Shown here piece by piece: positions 27,669 to 35,765 of a stretch of DNA of 36,370 nt. The stretch lies in the NCBI RefSeq assembly GCF_902706225.1, contig NZ_CACSKB010000040.1, positions 1 to 36,370 of the forward strand, written 5' to 3'. Source of the DNA: Microbacterium sp. 18062 (lineage in GTDB: Bacteria; Actinomycetota; Actinomycetes; Actinomycetales; Microbacteriaceae). The translations under genes were made by a program, and so were the position numbers. A model generated the notes under the pieces. That model saw only the letters and a program-made list of their open reading frames with translations, did no database searches and had not been told where the DNA came from. Numbering within the stretch: position 1 is the stretch's first letter; the number at the start of each line of letters is the position of its first letter.

Positions 27669-28817
27669 ATGGGCATCACGCGACGTCGGCAGCGCGGGCG
27701 GCACGCGGCGGTGGGACGCGGTCGATACCTCGTCGGCGCGATCGTGGCCGCGGTCGTCCTCACGGTCGCCGCGGTCGTGACCGTCGCGATCGTCCGTTCG
27801 ATCACGGCCGACGCGCCGACCGCGGCACCGACGATCACCCGATCGGCGACCCCGACGCCCCCGCAACCGCTCACCCCGGCGGAGGCGCTGCCGGCCACGA
27901 GCACCGACCCGAACGCGTGCGCCGTGAGCTTCGCCGGCGACGGCATCACGGACGCCCCGCAGCTGCAGATCCAGGGGACGCTGTACGACCATCTGCCGAT
28001 CCCGCAGCAGGACGGCGCGGTCTTCGCCGGCTGGTACACGACGCCGGAGGACGCCCAGACGTTCACGGTCGCCGCGCGGGTGAACGGCGCGGACGCCGTC
28101 GCGTGCGCCGGCCGCGAGCTGACCCTGCACGGGTCGTGGAGGTCGCCCGAGGAGGTCGCCGCGGAGGACGTGGGCGTGCCGATCCTCATGTACCACCAGT
28201 TCACGACGAAGCCCGAGGGCGAGTCGGGCTGGCTGAAGGCGAACTACGCGTACATCGGCGACTTCGACGCGCACATGACCTATCTCCAGGACGGCGGCTT
28301 CTACCTGCCGACGTGGGACGAGCTCAGCGCGTTCATCGACGGCAGGCTGTACGTGCCCGCACGATCCGTGATCATCACCGACGACGACGCCGACTCGACG
28401 TGGCTGGAGCTCGCGGCGCCCATCGTGCACGGCAAGAGCCTGCTCACGACGTCGTTCGTGATCACCTCGGCCCGCACCGAGCCGACCCCGAACATGTACG
28501 TGCTGCAGCGATCGCACACCCACGACATGCACACGGCCGGCGAGAACGGACGCGGGCGGATGGAGAACTGGACCGCCGAGCAGATCGCCGCCGACATGGA
28601 GACCTCGGCGCAGATCCTCGGCGTCAAGGAGGTCATGGCCTACCCGTTCGGCCACTACGACGAGACGGCCAAGGAGGGTCTGCGCCAGGCCGGCTTCGAG
28701 CTGGCGCGCACCATCGAGCCCGGGTATGTGCACGCGGGCGCCGACAAGCTCGCGCTTCCCACCATCCGCATCAACTACGGCATGGGGCTCGACGCGTTCC
28801 AGGGCCTCGTCGGCTGA
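27669..28817 (+). CDS. Membrane-anchored polysaccharide deacetylase
   Basis: This 382-residue protein has a basic N-terminus and one membrane helix (YLVGAIVAAVVLTVAAVVTV), then a Thr/Pro-rich linker. A small beta-repeat like the Listeria/Flg_new type follows (AVFAGWYTTPEDAQTFTVAA, ending ELTLHGSW). The C-terminal half is a carbohydrate esterase 4 domain. VPILMYHQFTTK opens it, VIITDDDADSTW (D238-D240) stands where TFDDG is usual, SHTHDMH (S282-H288) supplies the metal-binding histidines, and VMAYPFGHYDETAKEGLRQA follows. SHTxDxH resembles the form in PgaB/IcaB-type deacetylases. It probably removes acetyl groups from an extracellular polysaccharide or peptidoglycan. The altered TDDD motif is unusual, but it keeps the metal-binding aspartates. 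The ATG is not preceded by a strong ribosome-binding site. Confidence 0.85.
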   Translation: MGITRRRQRGRHAAVGRGRYLVGAIVAAVVLTVAAVVTVAIVRSITADAPTAAPTITRSATPTPPQPLTPAEALPATSTDPNACAVSFAGDGITDAPQLQIQGTLYDHLPIPQQDGAVFAGWYTTPEDAQTFTVAARVNGADAVACAGRELTLHGSWRSPEEVAAEDVGVPILMYHQFTTKPEGESGWLKANYAYIGDFDAHMTYLQDGGFYLPTWDELSAFIDGRLYVPARSVIITDDDADSTWLELAAPIVHGKSLLTTSFVITSARTEPTPNMYVLQRSHTHDMHTAGENGRGRMENWTAEQIAADMETSAQILGVKEVMAYPFGHYDETAKEGLRQAGFELARTIEPGYVHAGADKLALPTIRINYGMGLDAFQGLVG

Positions 28818-28852
28818 CCCTCGCGTCACCGGTCGCCGGACGGTCCCGTCGG

Positions 28853-28904
28853 CCCGGCGTCAGAGCCCGGCGTCAGAGCCCGGCGTCAGAGCCCGGCGTC
28901 AGAG
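28853..28904. repeat. Four perfect 13-bp tandem repeats
   Basis: CCCGGCGTCAGAG is repeated four times without change (28853-28865, 28866-28878, 28879-28891, 28892-28904). It fills the gap between the convergent deacetylase and glycosyltransferase genes. The copy nearest the glycosyltransferase supplies that gene's TGA stop codon (28899-28901 on the plus strand reads TCA). Confidence 0.95.
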
Positions 28905-30047
28905 CTCGCCGGGCGAGATCGCCTGGCGGTCGAGCTCCTCGACGAGCCCGCGCGCGGCCGAGGCCTTCTGCGCGCCCGCGCGACGCGGTGCGTAGACCAC
29001 CAGCGAGTGGAACAGGAACCGCAGGATGAACGCGACCACGAGCGTGATCCCGGTGGCGATGACCACCGAGATGTGCCAGTTCGAGATGATCAGCGCCGTG
29101 ATCGGGATGCGCACGATCAGCTCGGTGTTGTTGAACGCGAACGACTTCGCGAACCGCGAGACGATGCCGGACGCGTCCGCCCGCATGTCCTGGAAGACGA
29201 AGCGCTCCTGCAGCACGAAGTTGGCGATGATCGTCGTCTCGGCCGCGATGATCATCGCGACGACATCGCCGACCCCGAGGTGCGACAACACCCATACGAT
29301 GCCGAGGTTGGCGATCGCGCCGAGCCCGCCGATGACCGCGAAGAGCGACATCTTGCCGAACCGGAGCGAGGTGAGCTGGGCGAGGAAGTGGATGCCCTGC
29401 CGGAAGGACGCCTTGGAGTCCCCGGCGTGCCGGTCGGCGAACGAGAACGGGATCTCCGCCACCCGCAGCTGCCGGCGGGCGAGGATCTCGAGCAGGATCT
29501 TGAAGCCTCGCGGTCTCAGCTCGTCGAGGTCGAGCCTCGTGCGATCGACCAGGAAGAACCCCGTCATCGGGTCCGAGACGTCCCTCAGCCGGATGGGGAA
29601 CATCGCCTTCGTCACGTGGGTCGACGCCCGCGAGACGAGGATGCGGGTGCGGTCCGCGAGGCCGCTCGACGCGCCCTCGGCGACGTAGCGCGAGGCGACC
29701 ACCAGATCGGCGTCGCCGCGGCGGAACCGGTTCACGAGGGTCGCGATGTCCTCGGGCGGATGCTGCAGGTCGCCGTCCATGACGACACACACGTCGGAGG
29801 CGGCTGCGGCGAGCCCCGCCGACACGGCGCCCCCGAGACCGCCGCTCGGCACGTCGCGATGGATCACCCGGACGGGGACCGAGGCGGCCCGGGCGACCCG
29901 CTCGATCACCCGGGGGGTGTCGTCCGTGCTGTCGTCGACGAAGAGGATGTCCACCTCGAACCCCTGCGCGGCCGCGGTCACACGACGGACCAGCTCTGCG
30001 ACGTTCGGGGCCTCATTGAAGGTGGGCACGACGACCGTGACCTGCAT
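28899..30047 (-). CDS. GT2 glycosyltransferase with GtrA domain
   Basis: The 382-residue protein joins a dolichol-phosphate-mannose-synthase-like GT2 domain to a GtrA membrane domain. The N-terminal part shows VTVVVPTFNEAPNVAELVRR, DILFVDDSTDDTPRVI and VCVVMDGDLQHPPEDI with the DxD metal site. DVSDPMTGFFLVDR and PFSFADRHAGDSKASFRQGI follow. Four C-terminal helices include LFAVIGGLGAIANLGIVWVL, MIIAAETTIIANFVLQERFV and ISVVIATGITLVVAFILRFL. Such proteins load a lipid-linked sugar and are thought to help flip it across the membrane. The ATG at 30047 (MQVTVVVP) has GGAGG seven bases upstream; the ATG at 30110 would add 21 residues. It is probably part of envelope glycan synthesis, consistent with the neighbouring deacetylase. 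Confidence 0.9.
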   Translation of the reverse strand: MQVTVVVPTFNEAPNVAELVRRVTAAAQGFEVDILFVDDSTDDTPRVIERVARAASVPVRVIHRDVPSGGLGGAVSAGLAAAASDVCVVMDGDLQHPPEDIATLVNRFRRGDADLVVASRYVAEGASSGLADRTRILVSRASTHVTKAMFPIRLRDVSDPMTGFFLVDRTRLDLDELRPRGFKILLEILARRQLRVAEIPFSFADRHAGDSKASFRQGIHFLAQLTSLRFGKMSLFAVIGGLGAIANLGIVWVLSHLGVGDVVAMIIAAETTIIANFVLQERFVFQDMRADASGIVSRFAKSFAFNNTELIVRIPITALIISNWHISVVIATGITLVVAFILRFLFHSLVVYAPRRAGAQKASAARGLVEELDRQAISPGEL

Positions 30048-30273
30048 GCATCCGCCTCCGCGATGGCCCGAGAGATCCCTGGGGATCTTCGAGTCCTCCT
30101 GAACGGTCATCGACCGTGGGGCCGCTGACGAGAGAGAGCGCCCGATCCCGAGTGCTCATGCTCATCCTGGCACGGCGGACCATCCCGCGACCATGCGCCC
30201 AGTATCCACACAGCAACCCGCTAAGAACCCCGTCATGACCCGGACACCGTGCGTTCACTCGTACCCTGGTTCC

Positions 30274-30534
30274 ATGACCTCCACCCCCGCAGGAATCACC
30301 ATGTTCGGCGCCGCCTGGTGCAGCGACTGCCGCCGTACCAAGGCGCAGCTCGACGGCCTGGGCGTCGACTACACGTATGTCGACCTCGAGGCGGACCCCG
30401 ACGCCGCCGACATCGCCAAGGACATCTCCGGTCGCACCAGCATCCCGGTGGTCGTCTACCCGGACGCCAGCCACCACGTCGAGCCGTCGAACGCCGACGT
30501 CGAGGCGAAGCTGCGCGAGCTCTCCCTCATCTGA
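30274..30534 (+). CDS. Glutaredoxin-like (mycoredoxin-type) protein
   Basis: This 86-residue thioredoxin-fold protein starts MTSTPAGITMFGAAW, with the redox pair CSDC at about residues 17-20, and continues TKAQLDGLGVDYTYVDLEAD and SIPVVVYPDASHHVEPSN. The cis-proline in SIPVV is in place. Mycobacterial mycoredoxin carries CGYC; the CSDC here is a variant common in uncharacterised actinobacterial glutaredoxins. It probably reduces mixed disulfides with mycothiol. TACCCT at 30262-30267 is six bases before the ATG, so the mRNA is probably leaderless; upstream in-frame starts are rejected. The aldehyde dehydrogenase gene follows after 122 bases. Confidence 0.88.
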   Translation: MTSTPAGITMFGAAWCSDCRRTKAQLDGLGVDYTYVDLEADPDAADIAKDISGRTSIPVVVYPDASHHVEPSNADVEAKLRELSLI

Positions 30535-30656
30535 GCCGTCGCCTCCCGCGCGCGTCCGTCGGGACGGAGCGCGGCTGCGGCGACGGGGACGACCCCGCTC
30601 CCCTCAGTAGGCTGGAGACCCGCTCGACCCAGCGGAGCCGCCCGAAGGAGAGCGTC

Positions 30657-32456
30657 GTGTCGCCATCCGAGAAGCCCTCGCCCGCATCCACGCCACGTGG
30701 ATCGGCGCGGCGTGGATCCGGGAGCGCCGCCCCCGTGCCCCCCGCGTCCGACCTGCCTGAGGACGATCGCGCCGCGCTCGAACGGCGCGTCGACGAGCTG
30801 ACCGCCGGTGCGCGGTCGTGGACGGCGCTCACCCTCCGCCAGCGCGCCACGCTGCTCGGGCGCGTCCGCCACACGGTCGGCGTCGCCGCCGAGGACTGGG
30901 CGAGGACCGCGGCGGCCTCGAAGGGGCTCGGGCCCACGCACCCGTTGCGCGGCGAGGAATGGCTCTCCGGCCCCTACGCGGTGCTCGGCGGGCTGGACGG
31001 CTACATCGCGTCGCTCGACCGGCTGGCGCGCGGCGGCAGCCCGCTCGACGGCGTGCGCCTCGACACCGCGCCGGGCGACCGCGTCCGCGCGCACGTCTAC
31101 CCCGCCCACCTCATCGACTCGGTGCTCCTGTCCGGGTTCACCGGCGAGATCTGGCTGCGCCCGGGCCTCTCGCCGGCCGACGCCGCCCGGACCGCCGGCC
31201 TCGCCCAGCTCCGTCCGAGCGACGGCGGAGGGCTCGGCCTCGTGCTCGGCGCCGGCAACATCACCTCCATCCCGGTGCTCGATGTGCTCTACGAGCTCCT
31301 CGCCGAGAACCGGGTGGTGCTGTTGAAGGTGAACCCGACGCAGGACGCCCTCGTGCCCGTCCTCGAGAGGGCGCTCGCGCCGCTCATCGAGCCGGGATTC
31401 GTCCGGATCGTCCGCGGCGGCGGTGACGTCGGGGCCCACCTCACGCAGCACCCGGCGTTCTCCCACGTCCACATCACCGGCTCCGCGGCGACGTTCGACG
31501 CGATCGTGTGGGGAACGGGCACGGATGCTGCCGCACGCCGCTCCGCCGGCGATCCGCGGCTGACGACGCCCATCACCGCGGAGCTCGGCGGTGTCTCGCC
31601 GATCATCGTCGTGCCCGGGCCCTGGACCGACGCCGACCTGCGGTACCAGGCCGAGCACATCGCCACGATGCGCCTCCAGAACAGCGGCCACAACTGCATC
31701 GCCGGCCAGGTCGTCATCGTCAGCCGCGACTGGCCGCAGCGCGAGGCGTTCCTCCGCGCGCTGCACGCCGCGTACGCAGACGCGCCCGAGCGCCCGGTCT
31801 GGTACCCGCACGCGGCGGAGCGGGTGGCCGCCGTCGCCGCCGAGTACCCCCAGGCCCAGCACAGCGCGCACGGCGCGCGCCTGCTGGTCGAGCTCTCGGC
31901 GCACGACGACCCGCGCGCGCTCGAGACCACCGAGTGGTTCGCCCCCGTGCTCGGGGTGGTCGAGCTCGCCGGCACCGGGCACGAGTTCCTCGACGGCGCG
32001 ATCGCGCACGCGAACGAGAGGCTGGCGGGGACTCTCGGGGCGAACGTGCTGATCGACCCGGTCACCGAACAGGCGCTCGGCGACGACCTCGACCGCGCGA
32101 TCGCCGACCTCCGCTACGGCGGCATCGCGATCAACACGTGGACCGGCGTGCTGTTCGCCACCCCCGCGCTGTCGTGGGGCGCCTTCCCCGGCGGCACGCT
32201 CGACGACGTCGGCAGCGGCATCGGAGTGGTGCACAACACCCTCCTGCTCGACGGTGTCGAGCGATCCGTGCTGCGCGGCCCGTTCCGCCCGTTCCCGCGC
32301 TCGCTGACGGGCGGGCGCTTCAGCGTCCTGCCGAAGCCGCCGTGGTTCGTGTCGTCGCGCACCGGCGCAGCGGTGAGCGAGGGGCTCACCCGCTACCTGA
32401 TCGACCATCGGGTCGGCGGACTCGCGGCGACGCTCGCGAAGGCGCTCGGCGCGTGA
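30657..32456 (+). CDS. Aldehyde dehydrogenase family protein
   Basis: This 599-residue protein of the ALDH superfamily would oxidise an aldehyde with NAD(P)+. LGAGNITSIPVLDVLYELLA and HVHITGSAATFDAIV (cofactor region), PITAELGGVSPIIVV with the glutamate, and QNSGHNCIAGQVVIVSRDW with the catalytic cysteine near residue 347 are visible. About 50 disordered residues precede the domain. The GTG at 30657 (VSPSEKPSP) has GAAGGAG six bases upstream; earlier in-frame starts lie inside the glutaredoxin gene and are rejected. The C-terminal part is longer than in classical enzymes (about 490 residues). Its stop codon overlaps the start of a decayed GMC oxidoreductase gene (GTGA at 32453-32456), which suggests a former alcohol-to-acid oxidation pair. 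The substrate is unknown. Confidence 0.88.
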   Translation: MSPSEKPSPASTPRGSARRGSGSAAPVPPASDLPEDDRAALERRVDELTAGARSWTALTLRQRATLLGRVRHTVGVAAEDWARTAAASKGLGPTHPLRGEEWLSGPYAVLGGLDGYIASLDRLARGGSPLDGVRLDTAPGDRVRAHVYPAHLIDSVLLSGFTGEIWLRPGLSPADAARTAGLAQLRPSDGGGLGLVLGAGNITSIPVLDVLYELLAENRVVLLKVNPTQDALVPVLERALAPLIEPGFVRIVRGGGDVGAHLTQHPAFSHVHITGSAATFDAIVWGTGTDAAARRSAGDPRLTTPITAELGGVSPIIVVPGPWTDADLRYQAEHIATMRLQNSGHNCIAGQVVIVSRDWPQREAFLRALHAAYADAPERPVWYPHAAERVAAVAAEYPQAQHSAHGARLLVELSAHDDPRALETTEWFAPVLGVVELAGTGHEFLDGAIAHANERLAGTLGANVLIDPVTEQALGDDLDRAIADLRYGGIAINTWTGVLFATPALSWGAFPGGTLDDVGSGIGVVHNTLLLDGVERSVLRGPFRPFPRSLTGGRFSVLPKPPWFVSSRTGAAVSEGLTRYLIDHRVGGLAATLAKALGA

Positions 32457-32667
32457 GCGCGCGGTCGGAGCCGACGCGGACTACATCGTGGCCGGCGCCG
32501 GGTCGACGGGCACCGTCGTGGCGTCGCGGCTCAGCGAGGACCCCGGCGTATCGGTGATCCTGCTCGAGGCGGGCGGGCCGGAGCGCGCGCTCGAGCTGCA
32601 CGTGCCGGCGGCCTTCTCGATGCTCTTCCGCGGCGCGTACGACTGGAGCTACGACACCGTCCCCCAG
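32453..32667 (+). pseudogene. GMC oxidoreductase remnant (5' end only)
   Basis: GTG at 32453 overlaps the aldehyde dehydrogenase stop codon, and reading starts VSARSEP. One missing base near 32472 then shifts the frame, after which DADYIVAGAGSTGTVVASRL, SEDPGVSVILLEAGGPERAL and FRGAYDWSYDTVPQ are unmistakably the FAD-binding N-terminus of a GMC (choline dehydrogenase/alcohol oxidase) enzyme, with GAGSTG and the ribose-binding glutamate. Homology ends near 32667; family members exceed 500 residues. The rest was lost in a deletion whose other side is the remnant at 32649-32771. The coupled GTGA suggests the intact gene once formed an operon with the aldehyde dehydrogenase. Function is lost. Confidence 0.9.
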
Positions 32668-32771
32668 TGGAACGACGTCCCGGGCAGCAGCGGACCCGGC
32701 GCGAGCCGGTTCTTCGCGAGTCCTCCGGCGATGCCGCGGTCGAACAGCGGGGTGGGCGCGTCGTCGGTCAC
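32649..32771 (-). pseudogene. Truncated gene coupled to pip (5' end only)
   Basis: The pip stop codon overlaps a GTG start (GTGA at 32771-32768, minus strand). The frame from there reads VTDDAPTPLFDRGIAGGLAK, NRLAPGPLLPG and then runs into the antisense of the GMC remnant, stopping at 32649 after 40 codons. A four-base overlap suggests a real coupled gene whose 3' part was lost at the same junction as the GMC gene. I do not recognise the family, and chance similarity to a start is possible. Confidence 0.5.
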
Positions 32772-33757
32772 GGCGCCTCCGCTGCGTGCGCGAACCGATC
32801 GGCAGCCGCCCGCAGCGCCGAGGCGATGCCCGGCTCGGTGGCCGAGTGCGAGGCGTCCGGCACGACGACGAGGTCGGCCTCGGGCCACGCGCGGTGCAGA
32901 TCCCACGCCGTCATGATCGGCGTGCACACGTCGTAGCGGCCCTGCACGATGACCGCGGGGATGCGGCGGATGCGGTCGACGTCGTCGATGAGCTGACCCT
33001 CGCGGAACCATCCGCCGTTGACGAAGTAGTGGTTCTCGATCCGTGCGAACGCGGTGGCGGTGTCCGCATCCGTCATGCCTGCGACGAGGTCGGGATCGGG
33101 CCGGAGCGTCAGGGTCGACGCCTCCCAGCGCGTCCACGCGAGCGCGGCCGGACGGTGCACGTCGGGATCCGGGTCGAACAGGCGGCGATGATACGCCTCG
33201 ATCGGCCTGCTGCGCTCGAGCACCGGGATGACCGACAGGTAGTCCTCCCACAGGTCCGGGAAGATCACCGATGCGCCGCCCTCGTAGAACCACTCCAGCT
33301 CGTGCCGGCGCAGGGTGAAGATGCCGCGCAGCACGAGCTCGGACACCGAGTCCGGATGCGCCTGCGCATAGGCGAGGGCCAGCGCGCTGCCCCACGAGCC
33401 GCCGAAGACCTGCCACCGGGAGATGCCGAGGTTGCGGCGCAGCAGCTCGATGTCGGCCACGAGGTGCCAGGTCGTGTTGTAGCCGAGGTCTGCGACGGGA
33501 TCGCTCGCGTGCGGGGTCGACCGGCCGCAGCCGCGCTGATCGAACAGCACGATGCGGTAGCGCTCGGGATCGAAGAAGCGACGCTGCCAGGGGGAGGTGC
33601 CGGCACCGGGGCCCCCGTGCAGGAACACGACCGGCTTGCCGTCGGGGTTGCCGGACTGCTCCCAGTACACCCGCTGGCCGTCGCCCACGAGCAGCTCCCC
33701 GATCTCGTACGGCTCGATCGGCGGGTACAGCACATCGTCGAGTTCACTCACCGTCAT
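32768..33757 (-). CDS. pip: Prolyl aminopeptidase
   Basis: Pip releases N-terminal proline from peptides in the cytoplasm. The 329-residue alpha/beta-hydrolase (peptidase family S33) shows VFLHGGPGAGTSPWQRRFF (oxyanion-hole HGGPG), IVLFDQRGCGRSTPHASD, the nucleophile elbow FGGSWGSALALAYAQAHP and IPAVIVQGRYDVCTPI with the catalytic aspartate. The C-terminal VVVPDASHSATEPG carries the histidine. The ATG at 33757 (MTVSELDD) has TACCGT six bases upstream (33769-33764, minus strand), suggesting a leaderless mRNA. A coupled downstream gene is now only a remnant. Confidence 0.95.
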   Translation of the reverse strand: MTVSELDDVLYPPIEPYEIGELLVGDGQRVYWEQSGNPDGKPVVFLHGGPGAGTSPWQRRFFDPERYRIVLFDQRGCGRSTPHASDPVADLGYNTTWHLVADIELLRRNLGISRWQVFGGSWGSALALAYAQAHPDSVSELVLRGIFTLRRHELEWFYEGGASVIFPDLWEDYLSVIPVLERSRPIEAYHRRLFDPDPDVHRPAALAWTRWEASTLTLRPDPDLVAGMTDADTATAFARIENHYFVNGGWFREGQLIDDVDRIRRIPAVIVQGRYDVCTPIMTAWDLHRAWPEADLVVVPDASHSATEPGIASALRAAADRFAHAAEAP

Positions 33758-33834
33758 GCGCTCACGGTATCGTGCTGCAGGCGGTGGGCGCCGCCCGGCG
33801 ACGGCGACGCGGGGCGCACAATATGCTCGGGCGT

Positions 33835-33972
33835 ATGACGGCTGCGGTCACCCCCCTCACGACCACCGGCGCCGGCGGCCGGGTCGGCTGCGCCCTGCTT
33901 CCCCGCATCGCCGCGGTCGGGGCCGAGCCCGTCGAAGAGCGCGACACCGCCCGCATGCTCGGAGCGGTCTGA
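33835..33972 (+). CDS. Possible leaderless small ORF upstream of the antiporter
   Basis: A 45-codon frame starts at an ATG seven bases after TATGCT (33822-33827), the spacing of a leaderless transcript, and ends one base before the antiporter ATG (TGA at 33970-33972, ATG at 33974). The peptide (MTAAVTPLTTTGAGGRVGCA, then LLPRIAAVGAEPVEERDTAR) matches no family I know. Coupling to the antiporter could make it a leader peptide. Alternatively the transcript is simply the antiporter's, with a chance ORF in its 5' region. The segment 33916-33950 resembles dispersed TCGACGGGCTC-type repeats, which lowers confidence that it is coding. Confidence 0.4.
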   Translation: MTAAVTPLTTTGAGGRVGCALLPRIAAVGAEPVEERDTARMLGAV

Positions 33973-33973
33973 G

Positions 33974-35698
33974 ATGGACGAGCTCCTCGTCGTCGTCGTC
34001 GGCATCGTCATCGTCTCGGTGGTGACCGCGCTCGGCCGCCGCATGAACATCGCGGGCCCCCTGGTGCTCGTGGCCATCGGGCTGACGCTCGCCATCCTGC
34101 CGTTCGTCCCCGACATCCAGCCGATCGACCCGGAGTGGATCCTGGTCGGCGTCCTGCCGCCGCTCCTGTACTCCTCGGCGGTGCAGCTGCCCGCGATCGA
34201 GTTCCGCCGCGACTTCACGCCCATCGCCGGGCTCTCGGTCCTGCTTGTGGTCGGCAGCGCGGTGCTGCTCGGCTTCTTCTTCACCTGGGTGATCCCGGAT
34301 CTCAGCCTTCCCGTCGGCATCGCGCTGGGCGCCATCCTGTCGCCGACGGATGCGGTCGCCACCTCGATCGTGAAACGGATGGGCATCTCGCCTCGGGTCG
34401 TCACGATGCTCGAGGGCGAGAGCCTGCTCAACGACGCGACGGCGCTCGTCCTGCTGCGCACGGCGACGATCGCGATCGCGGGCGGGTTCTCGTTCGGTCT
34501 CGCTGTCGCGACGTTCTTCTGGGGCGTGATCATCGCGATCGTCATCGGCGCGCTGATCGGCTACCTCAACCTGCGTGCCCGCGCCTGGATCGCCAGCTCC
34601 GCCGCGAACACCGCCCTCAGCTTCACGATCCCCTTCATCGCGTACCTGCCGACCGAGCACCTCGGCGGCTCCGGCCTCGTCGCGGCGGTCGTGGCGGGCA
34701 TCGTCACCGGCCAGGGCGGAGCGCGCTGGTTCACTCCGGAGCAGCGCCTCTCCGACGAGGTCAACTGGCGCACCATCGAGCTCGTCCTCGAGGGCGGCGT
34801 CTTCCTGGTCATGGGGCTCGAGCTGTCCGACGTCGTGACGCAGAACCTCACCGAGCACGACGGCCTGTGGCACGGCACCTGGATCGCGCTCGTCGCGCTT
34901 ATGATCGTCGTCCTGGTCCGGGCGGTCTACGTGGCGCTCCTGATCTGGAACCAGGGCCGGCGGGCGGGACGCTTCGAGGGTATGGACGTCGATCGCATCA
35001 CCATGCACTTCGAGGACGTCGCGACCGGGCGCACGCCGCCACGGCGCCCGGGCGACCCGGAACGCATCCGGCGACGGGCCGGCGCCATCCGACGACGGAT
35101 CCAGCGGCTCTCGGGCGACCTGGACTACTACCGCGCGTCGCCCCTCGGCTGGAAGCACGGCAGCATCATCGTGTGGGCGGGCATGCGCGGCGTCGTCACC
35201 CTCGCGGCGGCGCAGACCCTGCCGCGCGACACCGATCACCGTCCGCTTCTCATCTTCATCGCCTTCATGGTGGCGATCGTCAGCCTGCTGCTGCAGGGGT
35301 TCACCCTGCCGCTGCTCGTGCGACTGCTCCGCATCCCGGTGACGGCCTCCGGCCCCTCCCCCGAGGAGCGGCGCCGACTCGACGACGAGCTGCGCGAGGC
35401 GGCGGTGGCGGCCCTGCAGGACGGCGCCCTGCGGCGTCCTGACGGCAGCGCGTTCAGCGATCAGATCCTCGACACGGTCGGGTCGCGGATCATCGAGCCG
35501 CCCGACGACGACACGACCGTCGCCGCGCGCGAGGTGCTGGAGCTGCGGCTGCTGCTGATCGAGACGATGCGTCGCCGCCTCGTCGAGGTCAGCTCCGTCG
35601 GCACGTTCGGCACGGCGGCCCTGCGGCGCGCCCTGGCCGAGCTCGACGCCGATCAGCTGAGCCTCGAGCTTCGTCTCGGCGGCGAGGACGGCGCCTGA
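33974..35698 (+). CDS. Na+/H+ antiporter, CPA1/NhaP family
   Basis: This 574-residue membrane transporter would exchange cytoplasmic Na+ (or K+) for protons. About 11-12 hydrophobic segments are visible, starting with LLVVVVGIVIVSVVTALG. The ion-site signature appears as ILSPTDAVATSIVKRMGI and MLEGESLLNDATALVLLRTA, and GMRGVVTLAAAQTLPRDTDH marks the last conserved transmembrane region. A charged loop (about residues 335-385) interrupts the membrane part. The last 115 residues form a soluble tail (RRRLDDELREAAVAALQDGA), perhaps regulatory. The ATG at 33974 has a GGAG nine bases upstream. It is probably transcribed from the promoter at 33822. Na+/H+ specificity is by family only. Confidence 0.92.
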   Translation: MDELLVVVVGIVIVSVVTALGRRMNIAGPLVLVAIGLTLAILPFVPDIQPIDPEWILVGVLPPLLYSSAVQLPAIEFRRDFTPIAGLSVLLVVGSAVLLGFFFTWVIPDLSLPVGIALGAILSPTDAVATSIVKRMGISPRVVTMLEGESLLNDATALVLLRTATIAIAGGFSFGLAVATFFWGVIIAIVIGALIGYLNLRARAWIASSAANTALSFTIPFIAYLPTEHLGGSGLVAAVVAGIVTGQGGARWFTPEQRLSDEVNWRTIELVLEGGVFLVMGLELSDVVTQNLTEHDGLWHGTWIALVALMIVVLVRAVYVALLIWNQGRRAGRFEGMDVDRITMHFEDVATGRTPPRRPGDPERIRRRAGAIRRRIQRLSGDLDYYRASPLGWKHGSIIVWAGMRGVVTLAAAQTLPRDTDHRPLLIFIAFMVAIVSLLLQGFTLPLLVRLLRIPVTASGPSPEERRRLDDELREAAVAALQDGALRRPDGSAFSDQILDTVGSRIIEPPDDDTTVAAREVLELRLLLIETMRRRLVEVSSVGTFGTAALRRALAELDADQLSLELRLGGEDGA

Positions 35699-35765
35699 GT
35701 CCGCGCCCGCGAACGTCGTGAGCGCGACGGATCCGGGAGACAATGGAGACTCGAAGGGGAGCGAC

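Noticed and set aside
28853..28904. Repeats considered as a small CRISPR array
   Set aside because: The units are adjacent with no spacers, 13 bp long, and no cas gene lies nearby.
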